A stretch of 64,000 nt of DNA from Crocinitomicaceae bacterium (GCA_016709005.1 JADJEU010000002.1:248001-312000), one strand, 5' to 3'. Shown: positions 17,505-26,349, numbered from the stretch's first letter. The notes: generated by a model from the sequence alone, not told the origin. Program-made: numbers and translations.

Positions 17505-19508
17505 ATGTCAGTTTTAGATTCAAAAATTCCTAAAGGTGCTATTAACGACAAGTGGACATATTATAAAGATCATGTCAACTTGGTTAACCCTGCAAATAAA
17601 CGTTCTATTGATATCATTGTAGTAGGTACTGGTTTAGCAGGATCATCTGCTGCCGCTTCACTTGCTGAAATGGGATACAGTGTAAAAGCTTTTTGCTTTC
17701 AGGATTCAGCAAGACGTGCGCATTCAATTGCAGCACAAGGCGGAATCAACGCGGCAAAAAACTATAAAAATGACGGTGACTCAACTTACCGATTATTTTA
17801 TGATACTATTAAAGGAGGTGACTACCGTGCGCGTGAAGCAAACGTTCACCGTCTGGCTGAAGTATCAGCAAATATTATTGACCAATGCGTTGCACAGGGT
17901 GTTCCTTTTGCGCGTGATTACGGCGGAATGTTAGATAACCGTTCTTTTGGTGGAACATTAGTTCAAAGAACATTTTATGCAGCGGGTCAAACAGGTCAGC
18001 AATTATTACTAGGCGCTTATTCTGCCATCAGTAAAGAAGTTGCAAAAGGATCTGTAAAAATGTACGCGCGTCATGAGATGCTGGACATGGTTATTGTTGG
18101 CGGAAAAGCGCGTGGAATTATTGCACGTAATTTAGTTACTGGTGAAATCGAAAGACATTCGGCTCACGCAGTATTATTATGTACAGGTGGATACGGAAAC
18201 GTATTCTTCCTTTCTACAAATGCAATGGGAAGCAACGTTACGGCTGCTTGGAAAGCCTATAAACGTGGCGCCTATTTTGGCAACCCATGTTATACACAAA
18301 TTCACCCAACTTGTATTCCGGTATCTGGCGATCATCAATCGAAATTAACGTTGATGTCAGAATCATTAAGAAACGATGGCCGGATTTGGGTGCCTGCTAA
18401 AAAAGAAGATGTAGAGGCTATTCGTCAGAAAAAGAAAAAACCAACAGATTTAGCAGAAGGAGACAGAGATTATTATTTGGAGCGTCGTTATCCTTCTTTT
18501 GGAAACCTGGTTCCACGTGACGTAGCATCTCGCGCAGCGAAAGAAAGATGTGATGCCGGTTATGGAGTCAACGCAACAGGTGAAGCAGTTTATTTAGATT
18601 TTGCTGCAGCCATTGAACGCTACGGAAAAATCGAATGCACCAAAAAGAATATTACAAATGCAGACCACGCAACAATCATAAAATTAGGTCGTGAAGTTGT
18701 AAAGGAAAAATATGGAAACCTCTTTGATATGTACATGCAGATCACAGGTGAAAATCCATACGAAACACCGATGATGATTTATCCTGCAGTTCACTACACC
18801 ATGGGTGGACTTTGGGTTGATTATAATTTGATGACGACTGTGCCGGGATGTTATGCTTTAGGTGAAGCAAACTTCTCAGATCACGGTGCAAACAGACTTG
18901 GAGCGTCTGCTTTAATGCAAGGTTTGGCAGATGGTTATTTTGTAATCCCATATACCATCGGAGAATTTTTAGCGAACGATATTCGTACCGGAAAAATTCC
19001 AACCAACACACCTGAATTTGATGAAGCAGAAAGACAAGTAAAAGAACGCATCGAAAAATTCTTGTCAAGTAAAGGAACAAAACCGGTAGATTATTTCCAC
19101 AAAAAACTTGGAAAAGTAATGTGGAATAAATGCGGAATGGCTCGTAATGCGCAAGGTTTGAAAGAAGCGATCGAAGAGATTAAAGCAATTCGTGAAGATT
19201 TCTGGGCAAACGTTCGTGTAACAGGAACAGCAAATGAATTCAACCAGGAATTGGAAAAAGCTGGTCGCGTAGCTGACTTCATTGAGCTTGGCGAATTGAT
19301 GTGCCGTGATGCGCTTGCTAGAGAAGAATCATGTGGTGGACACTTCCGTGAAGAATATCAGACAGAAGATGGTGAAGCTTTGCGTGATGACAACAAGTTT
19401 GCACACGTAGCAGCATGGGAGTTTAAAGGAGTTGAGAATGAACCAAGTCGTCATAAAGAAGAATTGGTTTATGAAAATATCAAATTGGTTCAGAGAAGTT
19501 ATAAATAG
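17505..19508 (+). CDS. sdhA: Succinate dehydrogenase flavoprotein subunit
   Basis: 667 residues. The FAD-binding motif GTGLAGSSAAASLAEMG is at 41-57, and the covalent flavin attachment His73 lies in SARRAHSIAAQGGINA. The HPTCIP active-site block and the GLWVDYNLMTTVPGCYALGE block are also present. It oxidises succinate to fumarate (or the reverse) at the inner face of the membrane. Its length and gene order (CAB) fit the Bacteroidota type B enzyme. Confidence 0.98.
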   Translation: MSVLDSKIPKGAINDKWTYYKDHVNLVNPANKRSIDIIVVGTGLAGSSAAASLAEMGYSVKAFCFQDSARRAHSIAAQGGINAAKNYKNDGDSTYRLFYDTIKGGDYRAREANVHRLAEVSANIIDQCVAQGVPFARDYGGMLDNRSFGGTLVQRTFYAAGQTGQQLLLGAYSAISKEVAKGSVKMYARHEMLDMVIVGGKARGIIARNLVTGEIERHSAHAVLLCTGGYGNVFFLSTNAMGSNVTAAWKAYKRGAYFGNPCYTQIHPTCIPVSGDHQSKLTLMSESLRNDGRIWVPAKKEDVEAIRQKKKKPTDLAEGDRDYYLERRYPSFGNLVPRDVASRAAKERCDAGYGVNATGEAVYLDFAAAIERYGKIECTKKNITNADHATIIKLGREVVKEKYGNLFDMYMQITGENPYETPMMIYPAVHYTMGGLWVDYNLMTTVPGCYALGEANFSDHGANRLGASALMQGLADGYFVIPYTIGEFLANDIRTGKIPTNTPEFDEAERQVKERIEKFLSSKGTKPVDYFHKKLGKVMWNKCGMARNAQGLKEAIEEIKAIREDFWANVRVTGTANEFNQELEKAGRVADFIELGELMCRDALAREESCGGHFREEYQTEDGEALRDDNKFAHVAAWEFKGVENEPSRHKEELVYENIKLVQRSYK

Positions 19509-19526
19509 ATCAAACGGAATCTTACT

Positions 19527-20276
19527 ATGAAACTTACACTAAAAATATGGCGCCAAAACGGCCCAAACGATAAAGGAAAATTAGTTGACTATCCTGTTGA
19601 TCATGTATCACCTGATATGTCATTTCTTGAAATGCTGGATGTGTTGAATGAGCATCTTGTAGAAAAAGGTGATCAGCCAATTGCTTTTGATCACGATTGC
19701 CGTGAAGGTATTTGCGGAATGTGTTCACTTGTAATTAATGGCCGTGCACACGGACCACAAGGAGCAGTAACTACTTGCCAATTACACATGCGTTCATTTA
19801 AAGATGGAGACACCATTTATATCGAACCATTCAGAGCCAATTCATTTCCTGTAATTAAAGATTTAGCGGTTGACAGAAGTGCATTTGACAGAATTATTCA
19901 GGCAGGTGGTTATATATCTGTAAACACAGGTGCTGCTCAAGACGCAAACAATCTGCCAGTAAATAAAAACGATGCAGATAAAGCATTCTCTGCTGCAACT
20001 TGTATTGGTTGTGGTGCATGCGTTGCAACTTGTAAAAATGCTTCAGCGATGTTATTTGTTTCTGCAAAAGTTTCACAGCTTGCCTTATTACCACAAGGAA
20101 AAATTGAAGCACAGGATCGTGTTTTGAATATGGTAAACCAAATGGATTTAGAAGGATTTGGTAACTGTACAAATACAGGCGCGTGTGAAGTTGAATGCCC
20201 GAAAGGAATTTCACTTGACAATATTGCACGCATGAATCGTGAGTATTTAGTTGCTTCGGTTAAGAAGGAAAAATAA
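19527..20276 (+). CDS. sdhB: Succinate dehydrogenase iron-sulfur subunit
   Basis: 249 residues. The [2Fe-2S] cysteines are Cys58, Cys63, Cys66 and Cys84 (DHDCREGICGMCSL, VTTCQLH); the [4Fe-4S] and [3Fe-4S] cysteines are in CIGCGACVATC and CEVECPKGI. It carries electrons from SdhA to the membrane subunit. The last 93 bases are repeated downstream at 23588-23680 with one silent difference, an unusual feature discussed in the findings. A terminator follows 15 bp after the stop. Confidence 0.98.
   Translation: MKLTLKIWRQNGPNDKGKLVDYPVDHVSPDMSFLEMLDVLNEHLVEKGDQPIAFDHDCREGICGMCSLVINGRAHGPQGAVTTCQLHMRSFKDGDTIYIEPFRANSFPVIKDLAVDRSAFDRIIQAGGYISVNTGAAQDANNLPVNKNDADKAFSAATCIGCGACVATCKNASAMLFVSAKVSQLALLPQGKIEAQDRVLNMVNQMDLEGFGNCTNTGACEVECPKGISLDNIARMNREYLVASVKKEK
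20183..20275 (+). repeat. sdhB-tail direct repeat, left copy
   Basis: This stretch, the last 30 sense codons plus most of the stop codon of sdhB, matches 23588-23680 at 92 of 93 bases. The single difference (C at 20231, T at 23636) is silent (CGC/CGT, Arg). It bounds the secreted-protein module on its left. Confidence 0.95.
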
Positions 20277-20291
20277 GATAAATTCGAATTA

Positions 20292-20326
20292 AAAAAAAGG
20301 AGCGAAAAATTTACGCTCCTTTTTTT
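20292..20326. terminator. Bidirectional terminator between sdhB and the secreted-protein gene
   Basis: A 13-bp perfect inverted repeat (A7-GGAGCG at 20292-20304, CGCTCC-T7 at 20314-20326) with a 9-base loop. The A and T runs on both sides let it serve sdhB on the plus strand and the convergent secreted-protein gene on the minus strand. Confidence 0.9.
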
Positions 20327-20340
20327 GTCCAAAATTATTT

Positions 20341-21903
20341 TTACCGAACCACTACTTTTTTAGAATAATAAATTCCATCAACTTCAAACTGCACAAAATA
20401 AATTCCACCCACAAAATTTTCCGTTGAAATAAATTCACCGTTATATTTTTCAATGACGCTAATAACTCTTCCATCAAGTGTTACAATGGTCAAACTATTC
20501 ACTGCTTGATTTAATCTAAAGCCTTCAGAAGTTGGATTTGGAAATAGTGCAATCTGATCCGAATTCTGCTCACCAATTCCAACGTTTGAAGAAACTTCAA
20601 CAATCCAATAGTCTTCAGCGCCCCGACAAACTTCATCTTTATCACCAGAAATATTGGAGTCGGAATATCCAAAAAGGATGTAATTGTTGTCTGCTTTTTC
20701 ATGTAATGAGTGGACAGCATCTAAGCCATTTCCACCAATAGTTTTATCCCACAAGAAATTTCCATTTGTGTCTAATGAAACTAACCAAAAATCTTGACTT
20801 CCGTTATACATGTTTTCTGTTTTATCGCCAGAGGCATCGGACATGGAATTAGCAGCAATCAACAATTGATCATCTTGAGTGACAACAATACTGCTTGGTC
20901 CATCAACACCTGATCCACCAATAGTTCTATCCCAAATTATATTTCCAGCGTAGTCCAATTTTAATGTCCAAATATCCTGAGCGCCATTTGAGTTTTCTGT
21001 TTTGATACCTGAAATATCTGAATCTGAATACCCTGAGATATAATAAAAATTTTCAGTGACTCCTAAATACGGGTATTCGTCAGCTAAATCTCCTCCGAGA
21101 GTTTTATCCCACAGAATGGAACCAAATTGATTCACTTTTACGACCCAATAATCGCGCGAGCCATAGCTATTCTCAGTCTTATTACCCGAAATATTTGAAA
21201 AGGAGTGTCCTGATAAAATAATATTAAAATCATTGTCCAATTTCATATCGACTATAACATCTGAAGCAGAACCTCCAAACGTCTTGTCCCAAATCAGCAT
21301 ACCATCGGAGTCAATTTTAACGATCCAATAGTCTCGGGAGCCTTGTGAGTTTTCAGATTTATTACCTGAAATAGGAGAGTCTGAAGTACAACCCAAAATA
21401 AAATCTCCATTACTCAACTCTTGAATTGACTCAATGCTTTCCTCCAAAGTTCCACCATAAGAGTATTGCCATTGGATTACACCATTACCATCAATTTTAA
21501 TTAACCAGACATCGCTTAAACCAAATGAAGCGACTGATTTATTTCCAGAAATTGGTGACACAGAACTAACGCCAACCAAATAGCCTCCATCATTCGTAGC
21601 AAGCACAACTGGATTACTTTCAGCATCATTGCCGCCCAAAACAATTTGCCATGCCAGACTAAAGTCAGAATTTAATTTGAGTAACCAAACGTCAGAACTG
21701 CCATAAGAAGCTAAAGTCTTATCTCCAGAAATACCCGATAAAGATCTTCCAGAAATGATAACAGACCCATCAGTGTTTAGAAATGATTTCATGCCAAAGT
21801 CTACTTGCCCTCCACCAAAAGTTGATTGATTTGTGATTGTTATTTCTTGCGCAATGATTATAGAAGAAAAGAAGATTGCGAATACTATTTTGATACTCTT
21901 CAT
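20341..21903 (-). CDS. T9SS-secreted seven-repeat (propeller-like) protein
   Basis: 520 residues: signal peptide (MKSIKIVFAIFFSSIIIA), then seven repeats of about 54-56 residues, each with a core like ISGNKTENSYGSRDYWVVKV followed by GxxxWDKTxGGxxxD, and a T9SS type A sorting tail (IALFPNPTSEGFRLN to the end). Seven units of this size suggest a seven-bladed beta-propeller, though this is inferred from repeat number. The function is unknown; such proteins are exported to the cell surface or medium. It lies, with the next gene, between two copies of the sdhB 3' end. Confidence 0.88.
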   Translation of the reverse strand: MKSIKIVFAIFFSSIIIAQEITITNQSTFGGGQVDFGMKSFLNTDGSVIISGRSLSGISGDKTLASYGSSDVWLLKLNSDFSLAWQIVLGGNDAESNPVVLATNDGGYLVGVSSVSPISGNKSVASFGLSDVWLIKIDGNGVIQWQYSYGGTLEESIESIQELSNGDFILGCTSDSPISGNKSENSQGSRDYWIVKIDSDGMLIWDKTFGGSASDVIVDMKLDNDFNIILSGHSFSNISGNKTENSYGSRDYWVVKVNQFGSILWDKTLGGDLADEYPYLGVTENFYYISGYSDSDISGIKTENSNGAQDIWTLKLDYAGNIIWDRTIGGSGVDGPSSIVVTQDDQLLIAANSMSDASGDKTENMYNGSQDFWLVSLDTNGNFLWDKTIGGNGLDAVHSLHEKADNNYILFGYSDSNISGDKDEVCRGAEDYWIVEVSSNVGIGEQNSDQIALFPNPTSEGFRLNQAVNSLTIVTLDGRVISVIEKYNGEFISTENFVGGIYFVQFEVDGIYYSKKVVVR

Positions 21904-21920
21904 AAATTAATTTTTAATAA

Positions 21921-21956
21921 GTAGGAGGTTGCTTTTCAAACAAAACAACCTCCTAC
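21921..21956 (-). terminator. Hairpin between the two secreted-protein genes
   Basis: GTAGGAGGTTG at 21921-21931 pairs perfectly with CAACCTCCTAC at 21946-21956 across a 14-base loop. On the minus strand it follows the upstream gene's stop by 5 bp, with a weak T-rich tail. It may be a terminator or an mRNA-processing hairpin. Confidence 0.6.
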
Positions 21957-21961
21957 TAAAC

Positions 21962-23440
21962 TTATTTTACTGATTGAAATTGAAGTTCAGATCCATCTTC
22001 AAAAATAAATTTATTCACCAATTGACCTGAAGGAATGCCACCATTAACCTTGATTAAGTGAGTCCTTTGATGATCTTTTTGTAGAACAAAATTCTTGCGA
22101 TAAAGCTCCGTTCCATTCAAATCATAGAGTACATAATCAAATTTCAGTTTCGCGTAAGCATGTAAGTTCAAACTAAACTCATCATCAATGATTGGAACTG
22201 GAAAAGCAGTTGCCTCCAAAAAGTTTGACAGAGCATAAGTATGGGTTGCTGCACGTTTTGATTCAAAGAATAAAGTATAATACGAAGCGTCATTGAATTG
22301 AATACCAATAGTGTATAAACCTTGTTTCAAATTAATAACTGGTGAAACAAATTCTCCGTTCGGATCATAAAAATCTTCTTCTTGAAAAACTAAAATTGGC
22401 TCTCCATTAGAAATAAATGGTGCAATATTAACTACGGAAACTTCGCTTGGCCAGTCGAAACCGGGGTTGGTTGCTCCGCCTCCCAAACAATCAAACAACT
22501 CCATTGCTTCTACCATAGAATTTCCTTCCACTTCTAACCATGCTTCAACCGCATCAGAGCAGTCTATGAAAAAATCTATCGCATCACTTGAGGACGCACC
22601 AGGAACCGAAGAAGAGCTACCTGAACATACCAAATTAGGTGTTAACCAACTTGTAAAACTATTTGAATTAATGATGCTTACCACAGTGGGTATGCCTTGC
22701 AGGCACAAATCAGTCATGCTAATCGCCAAATTTTCGGCTTGAACAACACCGTTGTTAGCCCATGGACCTAAATACTTTTGAACGCCATACACTGTTCCGG
22801 TAAGTTGATCATTAGAGGCGTCTACAATATTGTCGCCTGCCGTAACTCCCAAAAGCTTTATTATTTTCCCTCCTTGACCCACGGCCCATGAAGAAACGTT
22901 GTAATAGTTAAATAAGGAGTTTGATAAATCGTCAAACTGAGATTCAGAAAAATATTGATAGAACGGCTGATATGTTACAGGGTGAGCTGCAGAAGAAATG
23001 GTTAGTGTAGCAGGTGGGGCACTGGTGCCAAAAGATTTATAACCATACCCCTCCCATGCATAGTCAGGCCCTTCACAAATACTCAAGCAAGCTTCCCCAC
23101 CATCAGTTGGGCAACCCGTGCAAATTGGGATTGGTCCTTCATTAACAATTATCTCTCTACTAGCATTTACGCCAGTTACTGTTATGAAATGATCACCAGT
23201 ATTAAATTGATCCTCAATTTTTGTGTAGTAAGTATCTGAAATCTGGATGCGTTTTACCGTGGTATAAACAATTTCACCTGTCGCATCTGATGACCTCGTT
23301 TGAATTGTAACATTCCAATCGACCACAGATGGATTTTTTTCAGCATCTAAAATCAAATATTCTGATGCCCTTGAAGGCAAATAGCTAATAGCTACCCCCC
23401 CCCCCCATTTTGCTGACTTAAAGCTCCTAAAGACAGACAA
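21962..23440 (-). CDS. Large secreted protein, frame broken at a G12 tract
   Basis: The open frame runs 492 codons from a TTG at 23440, but its first dozen codons look wrong. A proper signal peptide start (ATG at 23472, MKKLFFGGALICLSLGALSQ) lies just upstream in another frame and runs into a tract of 12 G (23395-23406 complement), after which it meets a TAG. With 13 or 10 G the two frames join and give a normal exported protein of about 503 residues. The body has Cys-rich ICTGCPTDGGEACLSICEGP and GGGATNPGFDW stretches and ends in a beta-rich tail like a weak T9SS sorting domain. Function unknown. Phase variation or a homopolymer error are both possible. Confidence 0.7.
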   Translation of the reverse strand: MSVFRSFKSAKWGGGVAISYLPSRASEYLILDAEKNPSVVDWNVTIQTRSSDATGEIVYTTVKRIQISDTYYTKIEDQFNTGDHFITVTGVNASREIIVNEGPIPICTGCPTDGGEACLSICEGPDYAWEGYGYKSFGTSAPPATLTISSAAHPVTYQPFYQYFSESQFDDLSNSLFNYYNVSSWAVGQGGKIIKLLGVTAGDNIVDASNDQLTGTVYGVQKYLGPWANNGVVQAENLAISMTDLCLQGIPTVVSIINSNSFTSWLTPNLVCSGSSSSVPGASSSDAIDFFIDCSDAVEAWLEVEGNSMVEAMELFDCLGGGATNPGFDWPSEVSVVNIAPFISNGEPILVFQEEDFYDPNGEFVSPVINLKQGLYTIGIQFNDASYYTLFFESKRAATHTYALSNFLEATAFPVPIIDDEFSLNLHAYAKLKFDYVLYDLNGTELYRKNFVLQKDHQRTHLIKVNGGIPSGQLVNKFIFEDGSELQFQSVK

Positions 23441-23472
23441 ATCAATGCTCCTCCAAAAAACAGTTTTTTCAT
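23392..23472 (-). other. Out-of-frame signal-peptide start and poly-G tract
   Basis: On the minus strand, 26 codons from the ATG at 23472 encode a lipid-free signal peptide ending QQNGGGG and then TAG at 23392-23394. The tract of 12 G at 23395-23406 is the longest G/C homopolymer I saw in the window. It lies where slippage would switch the downstream 490-residue protein on or off. Confidence 0.85.
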
Positions 23473-23587
23473 AATTTCACAATTTAGTTTATCAGATGAA
23501 TATATGACTTTATTTTGACTTGCGTATAAATAATTGGAGTTTAAGTAATTGGTCAAATTGTAATCGCGCTATTACTAATAGATGTGT

Positions 23588-23680
23588 GTGTGAAGTTGAA
23601 TGCCCGAAAGGAATTTCACTTGACAATATTGCACGTATGAATCGTGAGTATTTAGTTGCTTCGGTTAAGAAGGAAAAATA
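23588..23680 (+). pseudogene. sdhB 3'-end remnant (right copy of direct repeat)
   Basis: Encodes the last 30 residues of SdhB (CEVECPKGISLDNIARMN and on) with a TAG stop instead of TAA. It is 92/93 identical to 20183-20275. Nothing upstream resembles the rest of sdhB, so this is a tail fragment only. Together with the left copy it encloses about 3.3 kb carrying two secreted-protein genes. Confidence 0.92.
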
Positions 23681-23730
23681 GTTTTCACTTCGACTCCGCT
23701 CAGTTAACGGGTATCGAATTACAATTTTAT

Positions 23731-23767
23731 AAAACCGCTCTCAGATTTGGGGGCGGTTTTTTTTTTT
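23731..23767 (+). terminator. Rho-independent terminator after the sdhB remnant
   Basis: AAAACCGC at 23731-23738 pairs with GCGGTTTT beginning at 23753, followed by a long T run. If the module was inserted into the sdhB tail, this would be the original sdhB terminator. Confidence 0.75.
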
Positions 23768-23768
23768 C

Positions 23769-23796
23769 TCACAGATACCACAGATTTTCACAGATA
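23769..23796. repeat. CACAGAT short-period repeat
   Basis: Three copies of CACAGAT at a 9-10 base period, overlapping the end of the hydrolase gene. It is one of several such degenerate short-period stretches in the window. Confidence 0.6.
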
Positions 23797-24474
23797 AATT
23801 TTCGCCAGAATTAACTCAGCGACATTTTCAAAATCCAACTTATCAATTGGATGAATCGTATTTTCTAAAAGATAAAATTCTGCGTTTGGAATTAATGCTG
23901 CAATATGCTGCGTTTCTTCCCGCGTAACCATCGCGTCGTTATCTCCTACTCCAATGAAACATTTTGTTTGAATGGATTTGAAATCTGAATCTGAACTTGC
24001 TTTTCCATTTCCCAATTCGAGCATCATGGATGCAGTTTTTTTTAGAACTAGTTTCCAATCATTTCCTTGATGAAGTTTAGAAAGTGTATCTGCAAAAACG
24101 GGAACTTTTTCCTGAATTTTTTCAGCGTCTAACATTTTTACTTCTTTGGCTGATGATTCGGGAGTCCAATTAAATTTTGTTCCAAGTGTGATTATCTTTT
24201 TAAAATACTCGGGATATTTTTGTGCAAGTCGCAACGCAACATAGCCACCCATGCTGTAGCCAAAAACATGTATCTCTTTCAAATTATGTTGATCTAAATA
24301 ATCTTTGAGATTTTTAGCAAACAAATCAATTGAAAAATCTTCATCCGAAATACGATCACCGTGACCTTCAAAATTTAACGTGTGAATTTCAAATTTATCT
24401 TTCAGGATATTTTTGAGAGATTCAAACTGAGAGGCAGCCCCCAAAGCACCGTGGAGAAGAATTAGTTTTTGCAT
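23788..24474 (-). CDS. Alpha/beta hydrolase
   Basis: 228 residues from the ATG at 24474 (MQKLILLHGALGAASQFESL); twelve earlier in-frame codons look non-coding. The oxyanion-hole HGALG, the nucleophile elbow GYSMGGYVALRLA (Ser), an acid in VGDNDAMV and the catalytic His in ENTIHPIDKL complete an alpha/beta-hydrolase triad. The substrate cannot be told; small MenH- or BioH-like esterases look like this. No signal peptide. The 3' end runs into degenerate CACAGAT repeats at 23769-23796. Confidence 0.85.
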   Translation of the reverse strand: MQKLILLHGALGAASQFESLKNILKDKFEIHTLNFEGHGDRISDEDFSIDLFAKNLKDYLDQHNLKEIHVFGYSMGGYVALRLAQKYPEYFKKIITLGTKFNWTPESSAKEVKMLDAEKIQEKVPVFADTLSKLHQGNDWKLVLKKTASMMLELGNGKASSDSDFKSIQTKCFIGVGDNDAMVTREETQHIAALIPNAEFYLLENTIHPIDKLDFENVAELILAKIYL

Positions 24475-24841
24475 AGATGTGATGAGATTTTGAGAGACTA
24501 AATTAGTCAAATGTAATAATACAGATCAGGGCTCATTCTCTCGCAGAGCTTCGCAGATTAAATTCGCAGAGTTACGCAGATTTTTTTAGGAGAATCCAGT
24601 ACTGTTTTTCAAAAATCAATTGATGCGCTCTGTTTCTATCGAATTAAATTAACCAAAACTTCTTTGTGAATCTTCGTGATCCCTTTGTGGCTCTTTGTGG
24701 AATAGCTCTTAAACTTACATGTCCTGAATTTTCTTGCTGATTCATTTTCACCGAAAAGGCGCAAAGGACGCAAAGCGTTTGATTCTTTCTTGATCCAAGA
24801 CAAAGCAAAAGTTATTCTAGCCTTTTAAGAAAAAAACGAAA
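24475..24841. repeat. Gene-free stretch with degenerate 10-bp-period repeats
   Basis: 367 bp without a gene. It holds CGCAGA units at 24541-24587 (four copies about 10-13 bases apart), CTTTGTGG/CTTCGTGA units at 24661-24703, and GCGCAAAGGACGCAAAG near 24759-24777. No open frame, hairpin terminator or promoter is obvious. Confidence 0.6.
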
Positions 24842-25486
24842 CTAACGTTTTGCGTGAACGCCGTTTGTTAGAACTTTTTGAAGTTGTACTTTTTTGTCAG
24901 GAACAGGGTTGTAGAAACAATTCAAAATAGAATCCATTTCACTTTCTCCGTTCACGATACTGTCTATTTTTTTTAGAACAGATGATTTCAGAAATTTTTT
25001 CAGCGGTTGATTTACATCATTAAAATCTTGAAGTCCCGCAACCAGTTTTTTATCCCAAACCGGAGCGTAACGCAAAAGGTCATCTGGATAAACAACTTTT
25101 CTTTTAGTGCCTTCATCTATTCCGCGGAATGGCTCACTGATATTCAAATAACCGTAATCATCTGTCAGCTGCTCACCCGGGTGAATATCGCGAATAGCAA
25201 TTTCAAAATCGTAGGCCGTTGTCAGACAATTTGAATTGAAACTATGATTTACAAAACGCGCATTGTCCCAACAGAGGACATAATTACCCACATTATTCCG
25301 GAACGAATAAAATTCAATGATCTCCTTATATGTATCATCCATTTCCTGATACTGTTTTGGCGTGAACTCACGATCGAGTTCGTCTAATGCCCATGTAATA
25401 GTTCCTTTTGGAATAAATTTTTTAGCGACAACTCCATAGCCAACTACTGGGCTAATGAACCGGAGTTCGGTATCGGGATGAATCAT
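24842..25486 (-). CDS. SET-domain protein (putative protein lysine methyltransferase)
   Basis: 214 residues. The SET fold is clear: GYGVVAKKFIPKGTITW (SET-N), RFVNHSFNSNCLTT (the NHS motif that binds AdoMet) and DIHPGEQLTDDYGYLN (the ELxxDY motif with the catalytic Tyr). There is no post-SET zinc cluster; the C-terminal 80 residues are helical. SET proteins methylate lysines of proteins; in bacteria the targets are mostly unknown. The gene stands alone between repeat-rich and empty stretches, and I see no DNA-binding partner nearby. Confidence 0.87.
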   Translation of the reverse strand: MIHPDTELRFISPVVGYGVVAKKFIPKGTITWALDELDREFTPKQYQEMDDTYKEIIEFYSFRNNVGNYVLCWDNARFVNHSFNSNCLTTAYDFEIAIRDIHPGEQLTDDYGYLNISEPFRGIDEGTKRKVVYPDDLLRYAPVWDKKLVAGLQDFNDVNQPLKKFLKSSVLKKIDSIVNGESEMDSILNCFYNPVPDKKVQLQKVLTNGVHAKR

Positions 25487-25899
25487 GCAGTGATGAAAGG
25501 TTAGATAAGTCTTATATGAATTGTAATTCTAAATTAAAGGTACAACTATTTCAATACGGCCAACAAGCCTGTAACGTTCTACTATAGAATTATTTATAAA
25601 CAAATATAAATATTGATAATCAACGATTTAAAACAACATTAGTTCATATCGTTTCAGAAGATATGGTTACCTCCAACCGATTTTGACATCTATTTAGTGA
25701 CCCGGAAAAATGATAATGTACCGATTCATACGGATGCCTCTTCAAAACAAACCGTTAAATCAATGGCGCTAATTTTTTGAAATAGGCTGCGTTAACTTGG
25801 TAAGAGAAAAATGAAATGTTAAAGATTTCCTAAATAAGATTGCAGCAGTCAACCAACGCAGAATTACAAACGTCATTACAAATAGAAAGGGACAAGATT
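25487..25899. other. 413-bp gene-free stretch
   Basis: AT-rich sequence between the divergent SET-domain gene and a small membrane-protein gene. I see no convincing ORF, hairpin or repeat. An in-frame TTG at 25840 could extend the membrane protein upstream but adds a polar, unconserved-looking N-terminus. Confidence 0.5.
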
Positions 25900-26289
25900 A
25901 TGGAATACCTGAAAAAAGAACTCAACAAATTGCTGCCGCTTGCACTGTTATTCGGTGCCGTTGGCGGTGTCCTATTGATCATCCTTGGAAATGTTTTCTT
26001 TTCTGAACAATGGTCGTACCTGCTAACTTATATCCTGGTAATAGGTTTAAGCGTTTATTTATTAAACAGAATGCGCTTTAAAAAAGAAATTATGAGCTCT
26101 GTGATCTATGGATACGCGGTGTTTTTTGTAATGACATTGATAGCCTGGGTCGACATGGTATTAAACGCAGATCCAAACTTTATCTCTCCGGTTTTTGAAC
26201 AGATTAGTTTTTTTGCCGCTCTGGTAGTAAGTGTATTTTTGATCGCAGCTTCGATAGCCACTCTTTTTAAAAGAAGGGTGCTGATGTAG
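25900..26289 (+). CDS. Small four-helix integral membrane protein
   Basis: 129 residues from the ATG at 25900 (MEYLKKELNKLLPLALLFGA). Four hydrophobic segments are visible: LPLALLFGAVGGVLLIILG, WSYLLTYILVIGLSVYLL, SSVIYGYAVFFVMTLIAWV and FFAALVVSVFLIAASIATLF. The family is not recognised and no catalytic motif is seen. A TTG at 25840 would add 20 residues. It is a single gene with its own terminator. Confidence 0.75.
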   Translation: MEYLKKELNKLLPLALLFGAVGGVLLIILGNVFFSEQWSYLLTYILVIGLSVYLLNRMRFKKEIMSSVIYGYAVFFVMTLIAWVDMVLNADPNFISPVFEQISFFAALVVSVFLIAASIATLFKRRVLM

Positions 26290-26297
26290 CAAAAAAA

Positions 26298-26323
26298 AGC
26301 TGTTCTGAAAATTCAGAACAGCT
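26298..26323. terminator. Bidirectional terminator
   Basis: AGCTGTTCTGA at 26298-26308 pairs perfectly with TCAGAACAGCT at 26313-26323, loop AAAT, flanked by A and T runs. It separates the convergent membrane-protein and lipoprotein genes. Confidence 0.88.
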
Positions 26324-26349
26324 CCTTTAATTTTTTGAATCATCTAATT

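Noticed and set aside
20276..23587. A transposon or integrative element with its own recombinase
   Set aside because: The stretch between the repeats holds only two secreted-protein genes; no transposase or integrase is encoded, so only a passenger module is claimed.
24541..24777. CRISPR-like array
   Set aside because: Units are about 10 bases, degenerate, with no regular spacers and no cas genes nearby.
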